Counted from the first letter of the stretch, positions 1 to 7,054 are shown. The stretch: 64,000 nucleotides of DNA from Caballeronia sp. SEWSISQ10-4 2 (GCF_030464885.1 NZ_JALPRJ010000001.1:186001-250000); one strand, 5' to 3'. A program made the numbers and translations. Notes: generated from the letters alone by a model not told the origin.

Positions 1-129
1 TGAGAAATTAGGGATCACAGTGCGTCACGGCGCTTCATTTAGGAAGAAGCGAATCAGCCGAAAACGCATACTGGGTAAGACAGAAGCCTTTATCTATAGG
101 GCTTCATTCTACTCATTGAAAATATCCAT

Positions 130-204
130 CTCCCCGTAGTTCAATGGATAGAACAAGTGCCTCCTAAGCGCTAGATGCAGGTTCGATTCCTGCCGGGGGG
201 ACCA
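130..204 (+). tRNA. tRNA-Arg, anticodon CCU
   Basis: The sequence folds as a full cloverleaf. The acceptor stem pairs 130-136 with 194-200, the D arm is 139-154, and the anticodon arm 156-172 has a loop at 161-167 with anticodon CCT at 163-165. The T arm is 177-193 with a TTCGATT loop. The CCA end is encoded at 202-204. It reads AGG codons. Genes of this tRNA family are common integration targets, and integrase debris lies directly downstream. Confidence 0.96.
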
Positions 205-238
205 GTAGCACATCTACTAACATCCCAGAATATCCATA

Positions 239-274
239 AACCCCGCACGGCGTAAGGCTCTGCGGGGTTTTTCT
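239..274 (+). terminator. Rho-independent terminator after tRNA-Arg
   Basis: A 9-bp stem (AACCCCGCA with TGCGGGGTT) is followed by a T-rich run. It lies 35 bases after the tRNA and probably ends its transcript. Confidence 0.85.
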
Positions 275-309
275 TGTTCCATACCATCCAAGAGCATTCC
301 CCTGAATCC

Positions 310-340
310 GGGGTACATGTGGGGTACAGTATCGGGGTAC
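310..340 (+). repeat. Three direct GGGGTAC repeats, possible integrase arm sites
   Basis: GGGGTAC occurs at 310-316, 321-327 and 334-340, between the tRNA and the start of the integrase remnant. Short direct repeats of this kind in this position are the expected arm-type binding sites of P4-like integrases. The binding role is inferred. Confidence 0.5.
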
Positions 341-371
341 AAGCCATACCTCTCCTCGGAGATACCCCACC

Positions 372-460
372 ATGCCTCTACTCACCGCCCCGCAGTGCGC
401 AATGCCAAGCCCACGGAGAAGCCCCGCAAGCTCTGGGATGGGGATGGATTGTTCCTGTTG
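372..460 (+). pseudogene. Remnant of a P4-type tyrosine integrase (N-terminus only)
   Basis: A good ribosome site (GGAGAT) precedes ATG at 372, which opens MPLLTA. After a frameshift near 385-395 the frame continues as AVRNAKPTEKPRKLWDGDG, the hallmark N-terminal arm-binding segment (DUF4102-type) of integrases that use tRNA genes. Homology ends after about 30 codons, so the catalytic domain is absent. The position just downstream of tRNA-Arg, in the same orientation, fits a lost genomic island or prophage. The residue pattern and the frameshift are visible; the island history is inferred. Confidence 0.75.
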
Positions 461-499
461 GGACCTTCGATGTGTTCCGCACCGCGTCACCGAATCTCT

Positions 500-535
500 A
501 AAAGCCCCGTAAGCCTTGCGCTGTGGGGCTTTTTC
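500..535 (+). terminator. Rho-independent terminator
   Basis: AAAAGCCCC (500-508) pairs with GGGGCTTTT (525-533) and is followed by a T run. It lies just past the integrase stub. The 535-817 stretch behind it shows nothing else recognisable. Confidence 0.75.
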
Positions 536-817
536 TCTGCTGTGATCGTCTCGTCACATCTACGGCATCCTTCCAGACCATGCTCGTTATAGACTCGTCT
601 CGACGACGATGACGCGACCAAATCGCATCGGCGCGGCCCCGCATTGCAGAACAGACGTTTTTTTGTAGCCGGCTAACGGCTCAGGAAAAGTCGCGCGTGA
701 CGCAGAACGAAAACAATCGCGCGCATGACATACGGGTTACCTAATGCACGAGGCCCCTGGAAAGCGCTACCCTTAGCGAGCCCTGTTTCCGCTTGCAGTC
801 ATCTCCGGGACACCACC

Positions 818-1078
818 ATGGCCACGACCTTTACCAGTTTCAAGGCTCAGCTCAACATGCTGCTTCGCGACCAGCCGCGCGGCGTGACCGCGGACCTAAC
901 CGATTTTGCAGTGGCGTATTGGGATGGACGACAGGTGGTGGGCGCCTACCTTCGCGACGCTGGCCATGTCGACGAAGTATTCGATATGGACGAGAACGCT
1001 TTCGAGCAGTGGCACGACGAGTTTGTTGCGTGGCTCGCCGATCCGCGGTTCACGGCAAGGCCGGACCTGCTGGCATAG
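818..1078 (+). CDS. Hypothetical acidic small protein, 86 aa
   Basis: The ATG at 818 opens MATTFTSFKAQ and runs to a stop at 1078. The codon choice (GC-rich third positions) looks coding. The protein is acidic, with aromatic residues in its second half (YWDG, FEQWHDEFVAWL), and has no signal peptide or membrane segment. The in-frame extension upstream to 725 has no ribosome site and less natural composition, so the later ATG was chosen, although its own ribosome site is also weak. I do not recognise the family. It converges with the minus-strand small genes that follow. Confidence 0.6.
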   Translation: MATTFTSFKAQLNMLLRDQPRGVTADLTDFAVAYWDGRQVVGAYLRDAGHVDEVFDMDENAFEQWHDEFVAWLADPRFTARPDLLA

Positions 1079-1125
1079 ATGAGGGACGACCGGGCGTTCA
1101 ATGCAAACCGCCCCGCCCCTCTCAC

Positions 1126-1302
1126 TTACCGGGCGCCGATCCAGAATTCGTCATCGAGTGCCTGGAAGAAAAACGCTTCCAGCTCTTCCTCGGACAAATC
1201 GTCGAGCGTGATACCGCGCAGGCGGCAAAGCACATGCAGCGTCTCGTCGGCAGCAATGACGAGATTCCGAAAGGCGGCGGCGGAGGGATTGGTCGTGTTC
1301 AT
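1126..1302 (-). CDS. Small protein, tandem family member 1 (58 aa)
   Basis: This protein opens MNTTNPSAAAFRNLV and carries the core (A/G)ADE(T/A)L..(L/I)CRLRG followed by an acidic LSEEELEAFFFQALDDE tail. The same core recurs in the genes at 1489-1680 and 1847-2020, with no gaps in the first 50 residues. The start is set by that alignment and by the FliA-type promoter whose -10 ends seven bases upstream; no Shine-Dalgarno fits between them. The protein is cytosolic and mostly helical by composition. Its function is unknown; the promoter suggests expression with flagellar class III genes (inference). Confidence 0.72.
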   Translation of the reverse strand: MNTTNPSAAAFRNLVIAADETLHVLCRLRGITLDDLSEEELEAFFFQALDDEFWIGAR

Positions 1303-1309
1303 GCATGGG

Positions 1310-1336
1310 CTAACGGCCAGCACGCGGCAAACTTTA
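1310..1336 (-). promoter_or_regulatory. FliA (sigma-28)-type promoter, unit 1
   Basis: Read on the minus strand, TAAAGTTT (1336-1329), 11 bases, then GCCGTTAG (1317-1310). The enterobacterial sigma-28 consensus is TAAAGTTT-N11-GCCGATAA. The -35 is perfect, the spacing is exact and the -10 differs at two positions. Only seven bases separate the -10 from the ATG at 1302, so the transcript would start at or next to the start codon. Confidence 0.75.
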
Positions 1337-1488
1337 GACGAAATGCGCGATATTTTTAACCAACTGCGCTCGACCCGAAAATCGCATGTTCAGGTAATTT
1401 TCCGTAAGCAGCTTAGGCCTCGGCGCAAGCTTAAACCGCTCTTCGCACGCGCTGCGAAACACCAGTCGCATCGCCATGAAAACGATCC

Positions 1489-1680
1489 TTACATGCGCCC
1501 GTTCAAATACGCAGCCCCACCCAATTCGTCTTCGAGCGCGTTGAAAAAGTACTCGCCCAACGCGGCATCGGAAAGGCTATCGACGGAAACCCCTCGCAGA
1601 CGGCAAAGCAATTCCAACGCTTCATCGGCGGCGTTTAATGCGCTGCGGGTATCGGTGTAAGGGAGTTTGCTGAGGTCCAT
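1489..1680 (-). CDS. Small protein, tandem family member 2 (63 aa)
   Basis: This second paralogue opens MDLSKLPYTDTRSALN and shares AADEALELLCRLRG, SLSD and EYFFNALEDE with its neighbours. It has a slightly longer, glycine-containing C-terminus. The start lies seven bases behind a FliA-type -10, as in the sister genes, and no ribosome binding site can be seen. The three genes are separate promoter-gene units rather than an operon: about 150-190 bases separate them. The most divergent N-terminus of the three is here. Function unknown. Confidence 0.72.
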   Translation of the reverse strand: MDLSKLPYTDTRSALNAADEALELLCRLRGVSVDSLSDAALGEYFFNALEDELGGAAYLNGRM

Positions 1681-1687
1681 GGCCGAA

Positions 1688-1714
1688 ATAACGGCAAACG
1701 TTTAGCGGACTTTA
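1688..1714 (-). promoter_or_regulatory. FliA (sigma-28)-type promoter, unit 2
   Basis: Minus strand: TAAAGTCC (1714-1707), N11, GCCGTTAT (1695-1688), then seven bases to the ATG at 1680. Spacing and distance to the start codon are identical to unit 1. Confidence 0.68.
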
Positions 1715-1846
1715 GTGTCCCGCTGAAGGTCAAAAGATCCTTACGCCGCGCGGCATCGTCCAAAGGCAAATCTGCCAGCCAGCGCTTCGCCATGTCGCAG
1801 AGCAGAGCACGACACAGCAACACAACACAGCACGTCCCGGTTCAAA

Positions 1847-2020
1847 TCACCAGGACCCGCACATATCATCGCTGAGTGCGTTCGAAAAGAACTCACCGAG
1901 CTCGTCATCGGAGAGGTGTTCGATAGCCACGCCACGCAGGCGGCAGATCAATTCCAGCGTTTCCCCCGCGGCTCGAACGATGTCGCGGGACGCTTCAGGA
2001 GAGGGGTTTTGTGTGTTCAT
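1847..2020 (-). CDS. Small protein, tandem family member 3 (57 aa)
   Basis: Read directly from the minus strand: MNTQNPSPEASRDIV opens it, then AAGETLELICRLRG, HLSDDELGEFFSNALSDD, and a stop at 1847. It is closest to member 1, sharing MNT.NPS at the N-terminus, which independently supports the ATG choice in both. At 57 residues it falls below common ORF length cut-offs and is easily missed. It has its own FliA-type promoter immediately upstream. Function unknown. Confidence 0.72.
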   Translation of the reverse strand: MNTQNPSPEASRDIVRAAGETLELICRLRGVAIEHLSDDELGEFFSNALSDDMCGSW

Positions 2021-2027
2021 GCCAGCA

Positions 2028-2054
2028 CTAACGGCGTGGCCGCGACGAACTTGA
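2028..2054 (-). promoter_or_regulatory. FliA (sigma-28)-type promoter, unit 3
   Basis: Minus strand: TCAAGTTC (2054-2047), N11, GCCGTTAG (2035-2028), then seven bases to the ATG at 2020. The -35 is less perfect than in unit 1, but the spacing is the same. Confidence 0.62.
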
Positions 2055-2109
2055 AGTCCGCATCTTCCCGCGGTAAGGAACGTCCGAGAGCAGCCTCAAA
2101 CCACCGCTC

Positions 2110-2313
2110 TCACTCCGGTTCCACCGGAAAGCGCCGGTTCAGCTCACGCTTCGCCCAATGCAGCGCTTCGTTTTCTGCAACGTTGCTGGTCGGCGCCATC
2201 TCGCCCGTATTCGTCTTGAGCGGCAATGTGCCCGCCTTCACGGACCAGTCCCAGCGGGTGCCGCGTTGTTCGACGAACACATCGATGACATGTTCATTGT
2301 GCATATAACGCAT
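2110..2313 (-). CDS. Hypothetical protein, 67 aa
   Basis: The ATG at 2313 has a clear ribosome site (GGGAGA, five bases upstream). The protein reads as a compact beta-then-alpha chain: strands around VIDVFVEQRG and WDWSVKAGTLPL, then a helix NEALHWAKRELNRRF. It has no signal peptide or membrane segment. Unlike the three preceding small genes it uses an ordinary translated leader, and no FliA box is present. I do not recognise the family; it reads like the many Burkholderia accessory small proteins. Confidence 0.65.
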   Translation of the reverse strand: MRYMHNEHVIDVFVEQRGTRWDWSVKAGTLPLKTNTGEMAPTSNVAENEALHWAKRELNRRFPVEPE

Positions 2314-2369
2314 GGCTTCTCCCGTTGACAGGACGCGATCCTAGCATGGTGTCATTCCCAGGCTTTCCA

Positions 2370-2591
2370 TCAGGCTTCATGCTCATGACACCAGTCGAGC
2401 GCCCATGCCCGCGCGCACGCAATCGCATCGCCGTCGTTATCGAACGCATCGATGTCGCCCGACTCATGCTTCTCCGGGTGCGTATGGGCCGTCGTCGGTA
2501 TGCGAATGATGCGAGCCTGCGCGTAATACAAGCCGTCCTGGTCGTGTCGTGAGCGGCAGTCGATGTGAAAGCCCTTGTAATCGAAACGCAT
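2370..2591 (-). CDS. Hypothetical protein, 73 aa
   Basis: The start at 2591 follows GAGGAA eight bases upstream and opens MRFDYKGFHIDCRSRHD. The longer in-frame extension to 2750 has unnatural composition and was rejected. The chain has an N-terminal strand-rich half and a C-terminal helix (DAIACARAWALDWC) ending in HEHEA, with several His and Cys residues. It lies upstream of the gene at 2110-2313 on the same strand, 56 bases apart, so the two may be co-transcribed. Function unknown. Confidence 0.65.
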   Translation of the reverse strand: MRFDYKGFHIDCRSRHDQDGLYYAQARIIRIPTTAHTHPEKHESGDIDAFDNDGDAIACARAWALDWCHEHEA

Positions 2592-2851
2592 CGGCGGATT
2601 CCTCGCATAAATGTGAACATCGCTGGGCCGCGCGCAAAACCCGTTCCACGTACTCGCGCGACAGGCGTCGTCGGCGGGTCGCATCGACCCCATCGGTCCC
2701 CACAAACTCGTTAAAATACGCCGACCCTGCCGGGACGAACGGACGTGCAATTGTCGACACGCCCGCCCGTCCCGACCAAACGAGAGGACATCTCGTGTGG
2801 GTTAGACATCGTTTGACCCTCAGCCCAATCTCGTCAGCCACGGATTCCGCC

Positions 2852-3250
2852 ATGAAATTGCTTGCCGCCGTCACCTTAAGCCTGTGTGTGTCGGCCGCTC
2901 ACGCCTCGCAGGAAACCGACGCCTGCGATGCCCATCGACAAGCCCTCGAAAGGCAGATGGCCACCGCGCTGACCCAGGACAACTCGGCGCAACTCAGCAC
3001 GCTGCAAGCCGAACTCGACAAGACCAATACCGAATGCACGCCCGACGCGATTGCGCAGAGACACGCAAACGCGTTGAAACGCCACGAGAGTGCTGTCGCC
3101 GAAGCCAGAAACCGTCTGCGTGACTGGGAAGCCGAGCTGGCGAGGGCGAAGAAAAAAGGCACGGATCAGCTCAACATTGCGGCCTGGGAGCGCAAGGTGA
3201 ACCGGGCACGCGCGGATCTGAACCGCGCAATGGCCAGACCCATTCAGTGA
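2852..3250 (+). CDS. DUF1090 (YqjC-like) periplasmic protein
   Basis: The 132-aa protein opens with a signal peptide (MKLLAAVTLSLCVSAAHA), so the mature form should be periplasmic. The rest is a charged helical coiled-coil: two conserved cysteines (near residues 25 and 63), then a long K/E/R-rich helix with the ARAKKKG and WERKV repeats typical of DUF1090. E. coli YqjC sits beside the DUF883 gene yqjD; here the DUF883 gene is 17 kb away. The start is fixed by the signal peptide; the ribosome site is poor. The molecular function of the family is not established. Confidence 0.85.
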   Translation: MKLLAAVTLSLCVSAAHASQETDACDAHRQALERQMATALTQDNSAQLSTLQAELDKTNTECTPDAIAQRHANALKRHESAVAEARNRLRDWEAELARAKKKGTDQLNIAAWERKVNRARADLNRAMARPIQ

Positions 3251-3293
3251 GCCGCCCACTCTTATTAAGGGTTTATACCGACCGAAAATCGGC

Positions 3294-3320
3294 TAAAGCT
3301 TTGCCTGACGTTGCCGTTAG
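3294..3320 (+). promoter_or_regulatory. FliA (sigma-28)-type promoter, unit 4
   Basis: TAAAGCTT (3294-3301), N11, GCCGTTAG (3313-3320), then six bases to the ATG at 3327. It has the same architecture as the three minus-strand units although the gene it drives is unrelated, which argues for a real promoter class rather than simple copying. Confidence 0.7.
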
Positions 3321-3326
3321 GCACTG

Positions 3327-3680
3327 ATGGACTCACTCATCGATATGAAACCGCAAGGCGCGTTCTCCGCGCTGTTGGCGGACCAGGAGCTGACGCACCT
3401 TGAACTGGTGCTGCGGCGTACTCTCATCGACGATGCGCTGTGCCCCATCATGCCGCCCACTTACTGGCGGGACCGGCTGGCGCTGGTCGCACGGAACTCG
3501 CATCTTTCGCATACGCAGATCCAGACGGTTCATCGGCTGTATTTGCAGATCGACGCCTACGAAGCGAGCAACCGGGCGCTCGACACCGCACCGGAACTCA
3601 CGCCCGATCCGATGCCACGGATACCGCGCGCAGTCCCGCAACTGGATCCGGCCGAAGCCTCCGGGAAACACCACTCGTAA
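3327..3680 (+). CDS. Hypothetical protein with FliA-type promoter, 117 aa
   Basis: The first 75 residues look helical and soluble (ALLADQELTHLELVLRR, YWRDRLALVARN, HTQIQTVHRLYLQIDAYEASN). The last 40 form a proline-rich tail. The first ATG (3327) lies six bases behind the FliA-type -10 with no ribosome site; a second in-frame ATG at residue 7 also lacks one. No family is recognised. Its promoter links it to the three small paralogues upstream, and a flagellar or chemotaxis-linked role is only an inference from that. Confidence 0.65.
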   Translation: MDSLIDMKPQGAFSALLADQELTHLELVLRRTLIDDALCPIMPPTYWRDRLALVARNSHLSHTQIQTVHRLYLQIDAYEASNRALDTAPELTPDPMPRIPRAVPQLDPAEASGKHHS

Positions 3681-3697
3681 GCGAGTCGCGCCGGCGC

Positions 3698-3856
3698 TCA
3701 GTGCCGGTGCCGCATCCACCAGTCGTGGAATGTGCCGTGACTGCTGCGGCCCAGCATGCGGTCGCGAAACTCGTCGCGCCAGTCGTGCGCAAGCACGGCG
3801 ATCGCCAGCGCGGCAAGCGCCGCGATGCCAACGAGGATATGCGCGAAACCGTCCAT
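3698..3856 (-). CDS. Small single-pass membrane protein, 52 aa
   Basis: Read from the minus strand: ATG at 3856 with GGGAGG five bases upstream. One hydrophobic segment (HILVGIAALAALAIAVLA, residues 6-23) is followed by a charged, aromatic tail (HDWRDEFRDRM, FHDWWMRHRH). It is below the usual ORF length cut-off. The strong ribosome site, the membrane segment and a clean stop support it. It converges with the gene at 3327-3680. Function unknown. Confidence 0.65.
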   Translation of the reverse strand: MDGFAHILVGIAALAALAIAVLAHDWRDEFRDRMLGRSSHGTFHDWWMRHRH

Positions 3857-3970
3857 GGCGCCCTCCCTATCGATCGACTTCCATGATCAAGCATAGGTCA
3901 ATCGCGCGGGATCGGGACATGGACAGCGGGTTTAAAACGCTAGTAGTTCCATGGATCGCGTGCGCTGAAT

Positions 3971-4648
3971 TCAGCGCTGCATGAAACGCAGCACAGTGTC
4001 GACGATCATCGTCCGATGCCGCGCCCGCGATCTCACCCCCGACGGATCGCGCCCGAAAGCCACGGTGAAGGTATGCCGGTTCGCAACACGATGAAAACAT
4101 AGCGAACTGATCAGCAAATGCAGGTCGACGGGATCGACGTCGCCACGAAATTGCCGCGTCGCAACACCGCGGACAATCAGGTCCTCGATAGTTTTCACGG
4201 CGCTTGCGTTACGTCCCCTGAACGTCTTCAAGTGACTCACGTACTTGGCGCCGTGAATGTTTTCGATGGTCACGAGCCGGACGAAATCGTGGTGTTTGTC
4301 GTGGAAGTCGAACGTGAATTCGACGAGTTCGCGCAGGCCTTCACGCGGGTCCATCGTATCGAGATGCAACGACTGTTCAAGCGCGCGGATGTTGGCGTAC
4401 GCCTCCTCGATCACTGCCTCGTACAAACCTTCCTTGCTGCCGAAGTAGTAATACAGCATCCGCTTAGTCGTATTGGTGCGCTCCGCGATAGCGTCGACCC
4501 GTGCACCGGTCAAACCCATCGCCGCGAACTCCTGTGTGGCGATATCGATAATGTTTCGTTTCGTTTGTTCCGGATCGTACTTTCGTTTGGTGTCCGGTGC
4601 CTTGACCGAACCAACTGGCGCTGCGACTTTGCTTGCCTTTTTCATCAT
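3971..4648 (-). CDS. TetR/AcrR-family transcriptional regulator
   Basis: The 225-aa protein has a basic N-terminal extension (to about residue 22), then a TetR helix-turn-helix: TKRNIIDIATQEF, GARVDAIAERTNTTKRMLYYYFGSKEGLYEAV (residues about 29-78). The C-terminal ligand/dimer domain covers residues 95-220 and ends in a helical MIVDTVLRFMQR. Two adjacent ATGs (4648, 4645) are possible starts. It faces the secreted-protein gene at 4818 across a short intergenic region with two inverted repeats, the expected place for autoregulation. The ligand cannot be predicted. Confidence 0.9.
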   Translation of the reverse strand: MMKKASKVAAPVGSVKAPDTKRKYDPEQTKRNIIDIATQEFAAMGLTGARVDAIAERTNTTKRMLYYYFGSKEGLYEAVIEEAYANIRALEQSLHLDTMDPREGLRELVEFTFDFHDKHHDFVRLVTIENIHGAKYVSHLKTFRGRNASAVKTIEDLIVRGVATRQFRGDVDPVDLHLLISSLCFHRVANRHTFTVAFGRDPSGVRSRARHRTMIVDTVLRFMQR

Positions 4649-4709
4649 TTATTGTGCAGAGCGCCTCAAAGTGGAAAAGATTTTAGCATGAGCATTTGGG
4701 CTCTGATCG

Positions 4710-4749
4710 CGTGGAAATTCTCCACGAAAACCCTTGTTTCAAGGGGTTT
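4710..4749. promoter_or_regulatory. Two inverted repeats in the TetR divergent region
   Basis: CGTGGA-aattc-TCCACG (4710-4726) is a perfect 6-bp palindrome. CCCTTG-ttt-CAAGGG (4731-4745) follows directly, with imperfect A/T flanks to 4749. They lie between the tetR gene and the divergent gene at 4818, with a TATACT box at 4764-4769. Either could be the TetR operator (inference). Confidence 0.45.
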
Positions 4750-4817
4750 CGCCGGGGTTTCGCTATACTTCCGCAGAATTTTGCAGACCCTGGCTGCACG
4801 CCCTCACAAGGAATCGA

Positions 4818-5270
4818 ATGACTCTCAAGCAAGCCATGCCGCATTTTGCGTTGGCCCTCATCACGTGCGTTCTCGCGTGCACCGTGCCATTGAACGCCGT
4901 TGCACAAAGCGCGCCTGCCCAGCAGCCATTTCCCGCTCAAGCGCTGCCGCCGGGCCATCCCGCAGTGCCACCGCCATCGCCACAAAGTCTCGCGGCTGAG
5001 GGCGTGCGCACGAGCGCGAACATTGCACGCGGCGCCCTCGATATCTGCCACATCGACCGCACGAAAGTCGAACGGTTCAAGACAATGGCACGCAAGAGTT
5101 TTCCCGCTGCGCCCGACTTCGACGGCGAGTGGAATCTCGGCTACAAGGAAGCGCAATCAACAGTCGATCGCTTCGCGGCGCTGAAAACCAGCAACCCTGC
5201 CGAGTATGCAAAGGAGATCGGCGAGGCATGCCCGGCGCTGACCCGGGGTATCGATGAAACGACGAAGTGA
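4818..5270 (+). CDS. Secreted hypothetical protein, 150 aa
   Basis: The ATG at 4818 follows AAGGA. The N-terminus is a signal peptide (MPHFALALITCVLACTVPLNAVAQS, residues 7-31), then a proline/alanine/glutamine-rich linker to about residue 58. A conserved-looking domain follows, with two cysteines (DICHIDRTKVERF and GEACPALTRGI) that could pair in the periplasm. It diverges from the TetR gene and may be its target. The family is not recognised. Confidence 0.75.
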   Translation: MTLKQAMPHFALALITCVLACTVPLNAVAQSAPAQQPFPAQALPPGHPAVPPPSPQSLAAEGVRTSANIARGALDICHIDRTKVERFKTMARKSFPAAPDFDGEWNLGYKEAQSTVDRFAALKTSNPAEYAKEIGEACPALTRGIDETTK

Positions 5271-5305
5271 TCAGCGCCTAGCCTGTTGATCCATACGTAG
5301 TGCGC

Positions 5306-6802
5306 TCAGCCGGATGCGCCGTAATGCGCGCGCTTTTCGGCATACATGGCGGCGTCGGCGCGTTGCATCATGACTTCGAGCCGCTCGCCATCCTGCGCGG
5401 TGGCCGCGCCCATCGCAAAACTCAAGGGCATGCCCGAGTAGAACTGGTTGTTGACCTCGACCAGTTGCCTGATGCTTTCGATCACCGCTGCGCCGCCGCG
5501 TTCGTCCACACCCGGCAGGAGCAGCACGAACTCGTCGCCGCCAATGCGCGCCGCATGGCTCGGCTTTTCGACGGCCTTGCTGAGCACCTCACCCGCGCGC
5601 CGCAATAGCGCGTCGCCGGCGGCGTGGCCGAGTTGATCGTTGACGATCTTGAGGCCGTTCACGTCCACGGCCACGGCGGTCACCGGGAACGGACCTTTGC
5701 GCTCCAACCGGTTCATTTCATCGATGTAAAACGAGCGGTTCTTGAGCTTCGTGAGCGCGTCATGCTTGCCGAGGAACTCGAGGTACGCCTCCGCTTTCTT
5801 GCGCGCGGTGATGTCGGTGAGCGCGACGAGCACGAGGTCCCAATCGGCTTCGTGGCCGGGAAACACCGAGAATTGCAGATGCACATTCAACTGGTGGCCT
5901 TCCAGCGAATAGTTGACCACCTCGCGCTGATGGAACAGGCGGTGATCCCAGAGATCGATGAGCTGCTCCTGGAAATGGGCCACCATCTCGTCGCGGAAAA
6001 CATCGCCCAGGCGGCCGAGCAGCGTGGCTTTATCGGGCGCCCCGAACATGGTCAGCGTGTGCTGGTTCACGTCGAGCACGTGGATTTCCTGCATGCACCG
6101 CTCGATGAATTCCGGATGCACATTCGTGAAGGTCCGGAAATCCACGATCCCGCGTTCACGAATATCGTCCAGCAGCGCTTTCACACTGCGGAAGTCTTCA
6201 ACCCACAGCGACACGGGTGAATGCTCGAACAGGCCACGCGCATAAAGCTCGCTCAGCGCGGCCTTGCGGCGCACGTCCTCGAGTTCCGTAATGTCTTCCA
6301 CGGTGACCAGCACGCGGTCCCAGGTCGCTTCGTGGCCGGGCAGGATCACCGCTTTCAGCAACACGTCGAGCCGCTTGCCATCGAGCGCGTAGTTCACTGT
6401 CTGGCTCACGAATCTCGACTTGCCGGACCACAGTTGCTCGAGCTCGTCGGCGTGGGTGAGCAGCATGTCGTCGCGAAAAACAGCGCCAAGATTAAGCACC
6501 AGATGATCGATATCCTTCGCGCCGAACAGCGTGAGCGTGCGCTGGTTGACCTTGATCAGCCGGATGCGCGACGAGCACTCGGCAATCCGCGCCGTGTCCT
6601 CGCGCAGGAAAGCGCGCAGGTCGACAACCCCTTGCGCGCGCCAGTCTTCGAACAGCTCACGCACGGCGCTGAAATCCTCGAGCCACAGCGAGACGGGCGC
6701 GAGGTCGAACATGTCGGCGTCGTCCGCCGGTACACTCGATGCCGTCGTCGACGCCGTCGCCGCACTCTGCAAAACGCGCCCCTGGTTGTTCGGCATGTCC
6801 AT
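5306..6802 (-). CDS. PAS-PAS-GGDEF diguanylate cyclase
   Basis: The 498-aa cytosolic protein makes the second messenger c-di-GMP. Two related sensor units (residues about 27-150 and 168-300) each contain the LAPVSLW.EDF / HSPVSLWVEDF opening and a PAS-like (F..D..(T/A).R.....L..VN..TL..FGA) core, suggesting internal duplication. The GGDEF domain (about 335-498) has RIGGDEFVLLLPG intact. The allosteric I-site RxxD is replaced by KAVE, so product inhibition is probably lost. No transmembrane segment is seen. The third codon (ATG at 6796) is better spaced from GGAAAGG than the first. The PAS ligand is unknown. Confidence 0.9.
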   Translation of the reverse strand: MDMPNNQGRVLQSAATASTTASSVPADDADMFDLAPVSLWLEDFSAVRELFEDWRAQGVVDLRAFLREDTARIAECSSRIRLIKVNQRTLTLFGAKDIDHLVLNLGAVFRDDMLLTHADELEQLWSGKSRFVSQTVNYALDGKRLDVLLKAVILPGHEATWDRVLVTVEDITELEDVRRKAALSELYARGLFEHSPVSLWVEDFRSVKALLDDIRERGIVDFRTFTNVHPEFIERCMQEIHVLDVNQHTLTMFGAPDKATLLGRLGDVFRDEMVAHFQEQLIDLWDHRLFHQREVVNYSLEGHQLNVHLQFSVFPGHEADWDLVLVALTDITARKKAEAYLEFLGKHDALTKLKNRSFYIDEMNRLERKGPFPVTAVAVDVNGLKIVNDQLGHAAGDALLRRAGEVLSKAVEKPSHAARIGGDEFVLLLPGVDERGGAAVIESIRQLVEVNNQFYSGMPLSFAMGAATAQDGERLEVMMQRADAAMYAEKRAHYGASG

Positions 6803-7054
6803 CCCTTTCCGATAATCGGGCTTGAAGTGCCCGGCTTCGCCATTTTATGCGCAGACGTGGCGGAAAAAGGCTAGAACGAAAAGTCGATGCGACGCAACGG
6901 CGGCGGCTTTGAGCAACAATGAACGGACCTCAGGCATGTTTGCTGCACGAGGGCGCTGAACTGCCGCGGGACGTGCGCTTCACGCGCACACGCGCGAACG
7001 GCTCAGCACCGGTCTACGCCGGTATCTTCAACCCCATCAAAGGAGACACGTTCC

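Noticed and set aside
310..340. Short regular repeats as a possible CRISPR array
   Set aside because: Units are 7 bases with 4-6 base gaps; no CRISPR-length repeat or spacer anywhere in the window and no cas genes.
164..490. Minus-strand frame ending PPAGIEPASSA
   Set aside because: It is the antisense reading of the tRNA gene, a common false ORF; the plus strand carries the tRNA and integrase stub.
660..690. GCCGTTAG-like sequence near 671 (minus strand)
   Set aside because: No TAAAG-type -35 at the required spacing and no start codon next to it.
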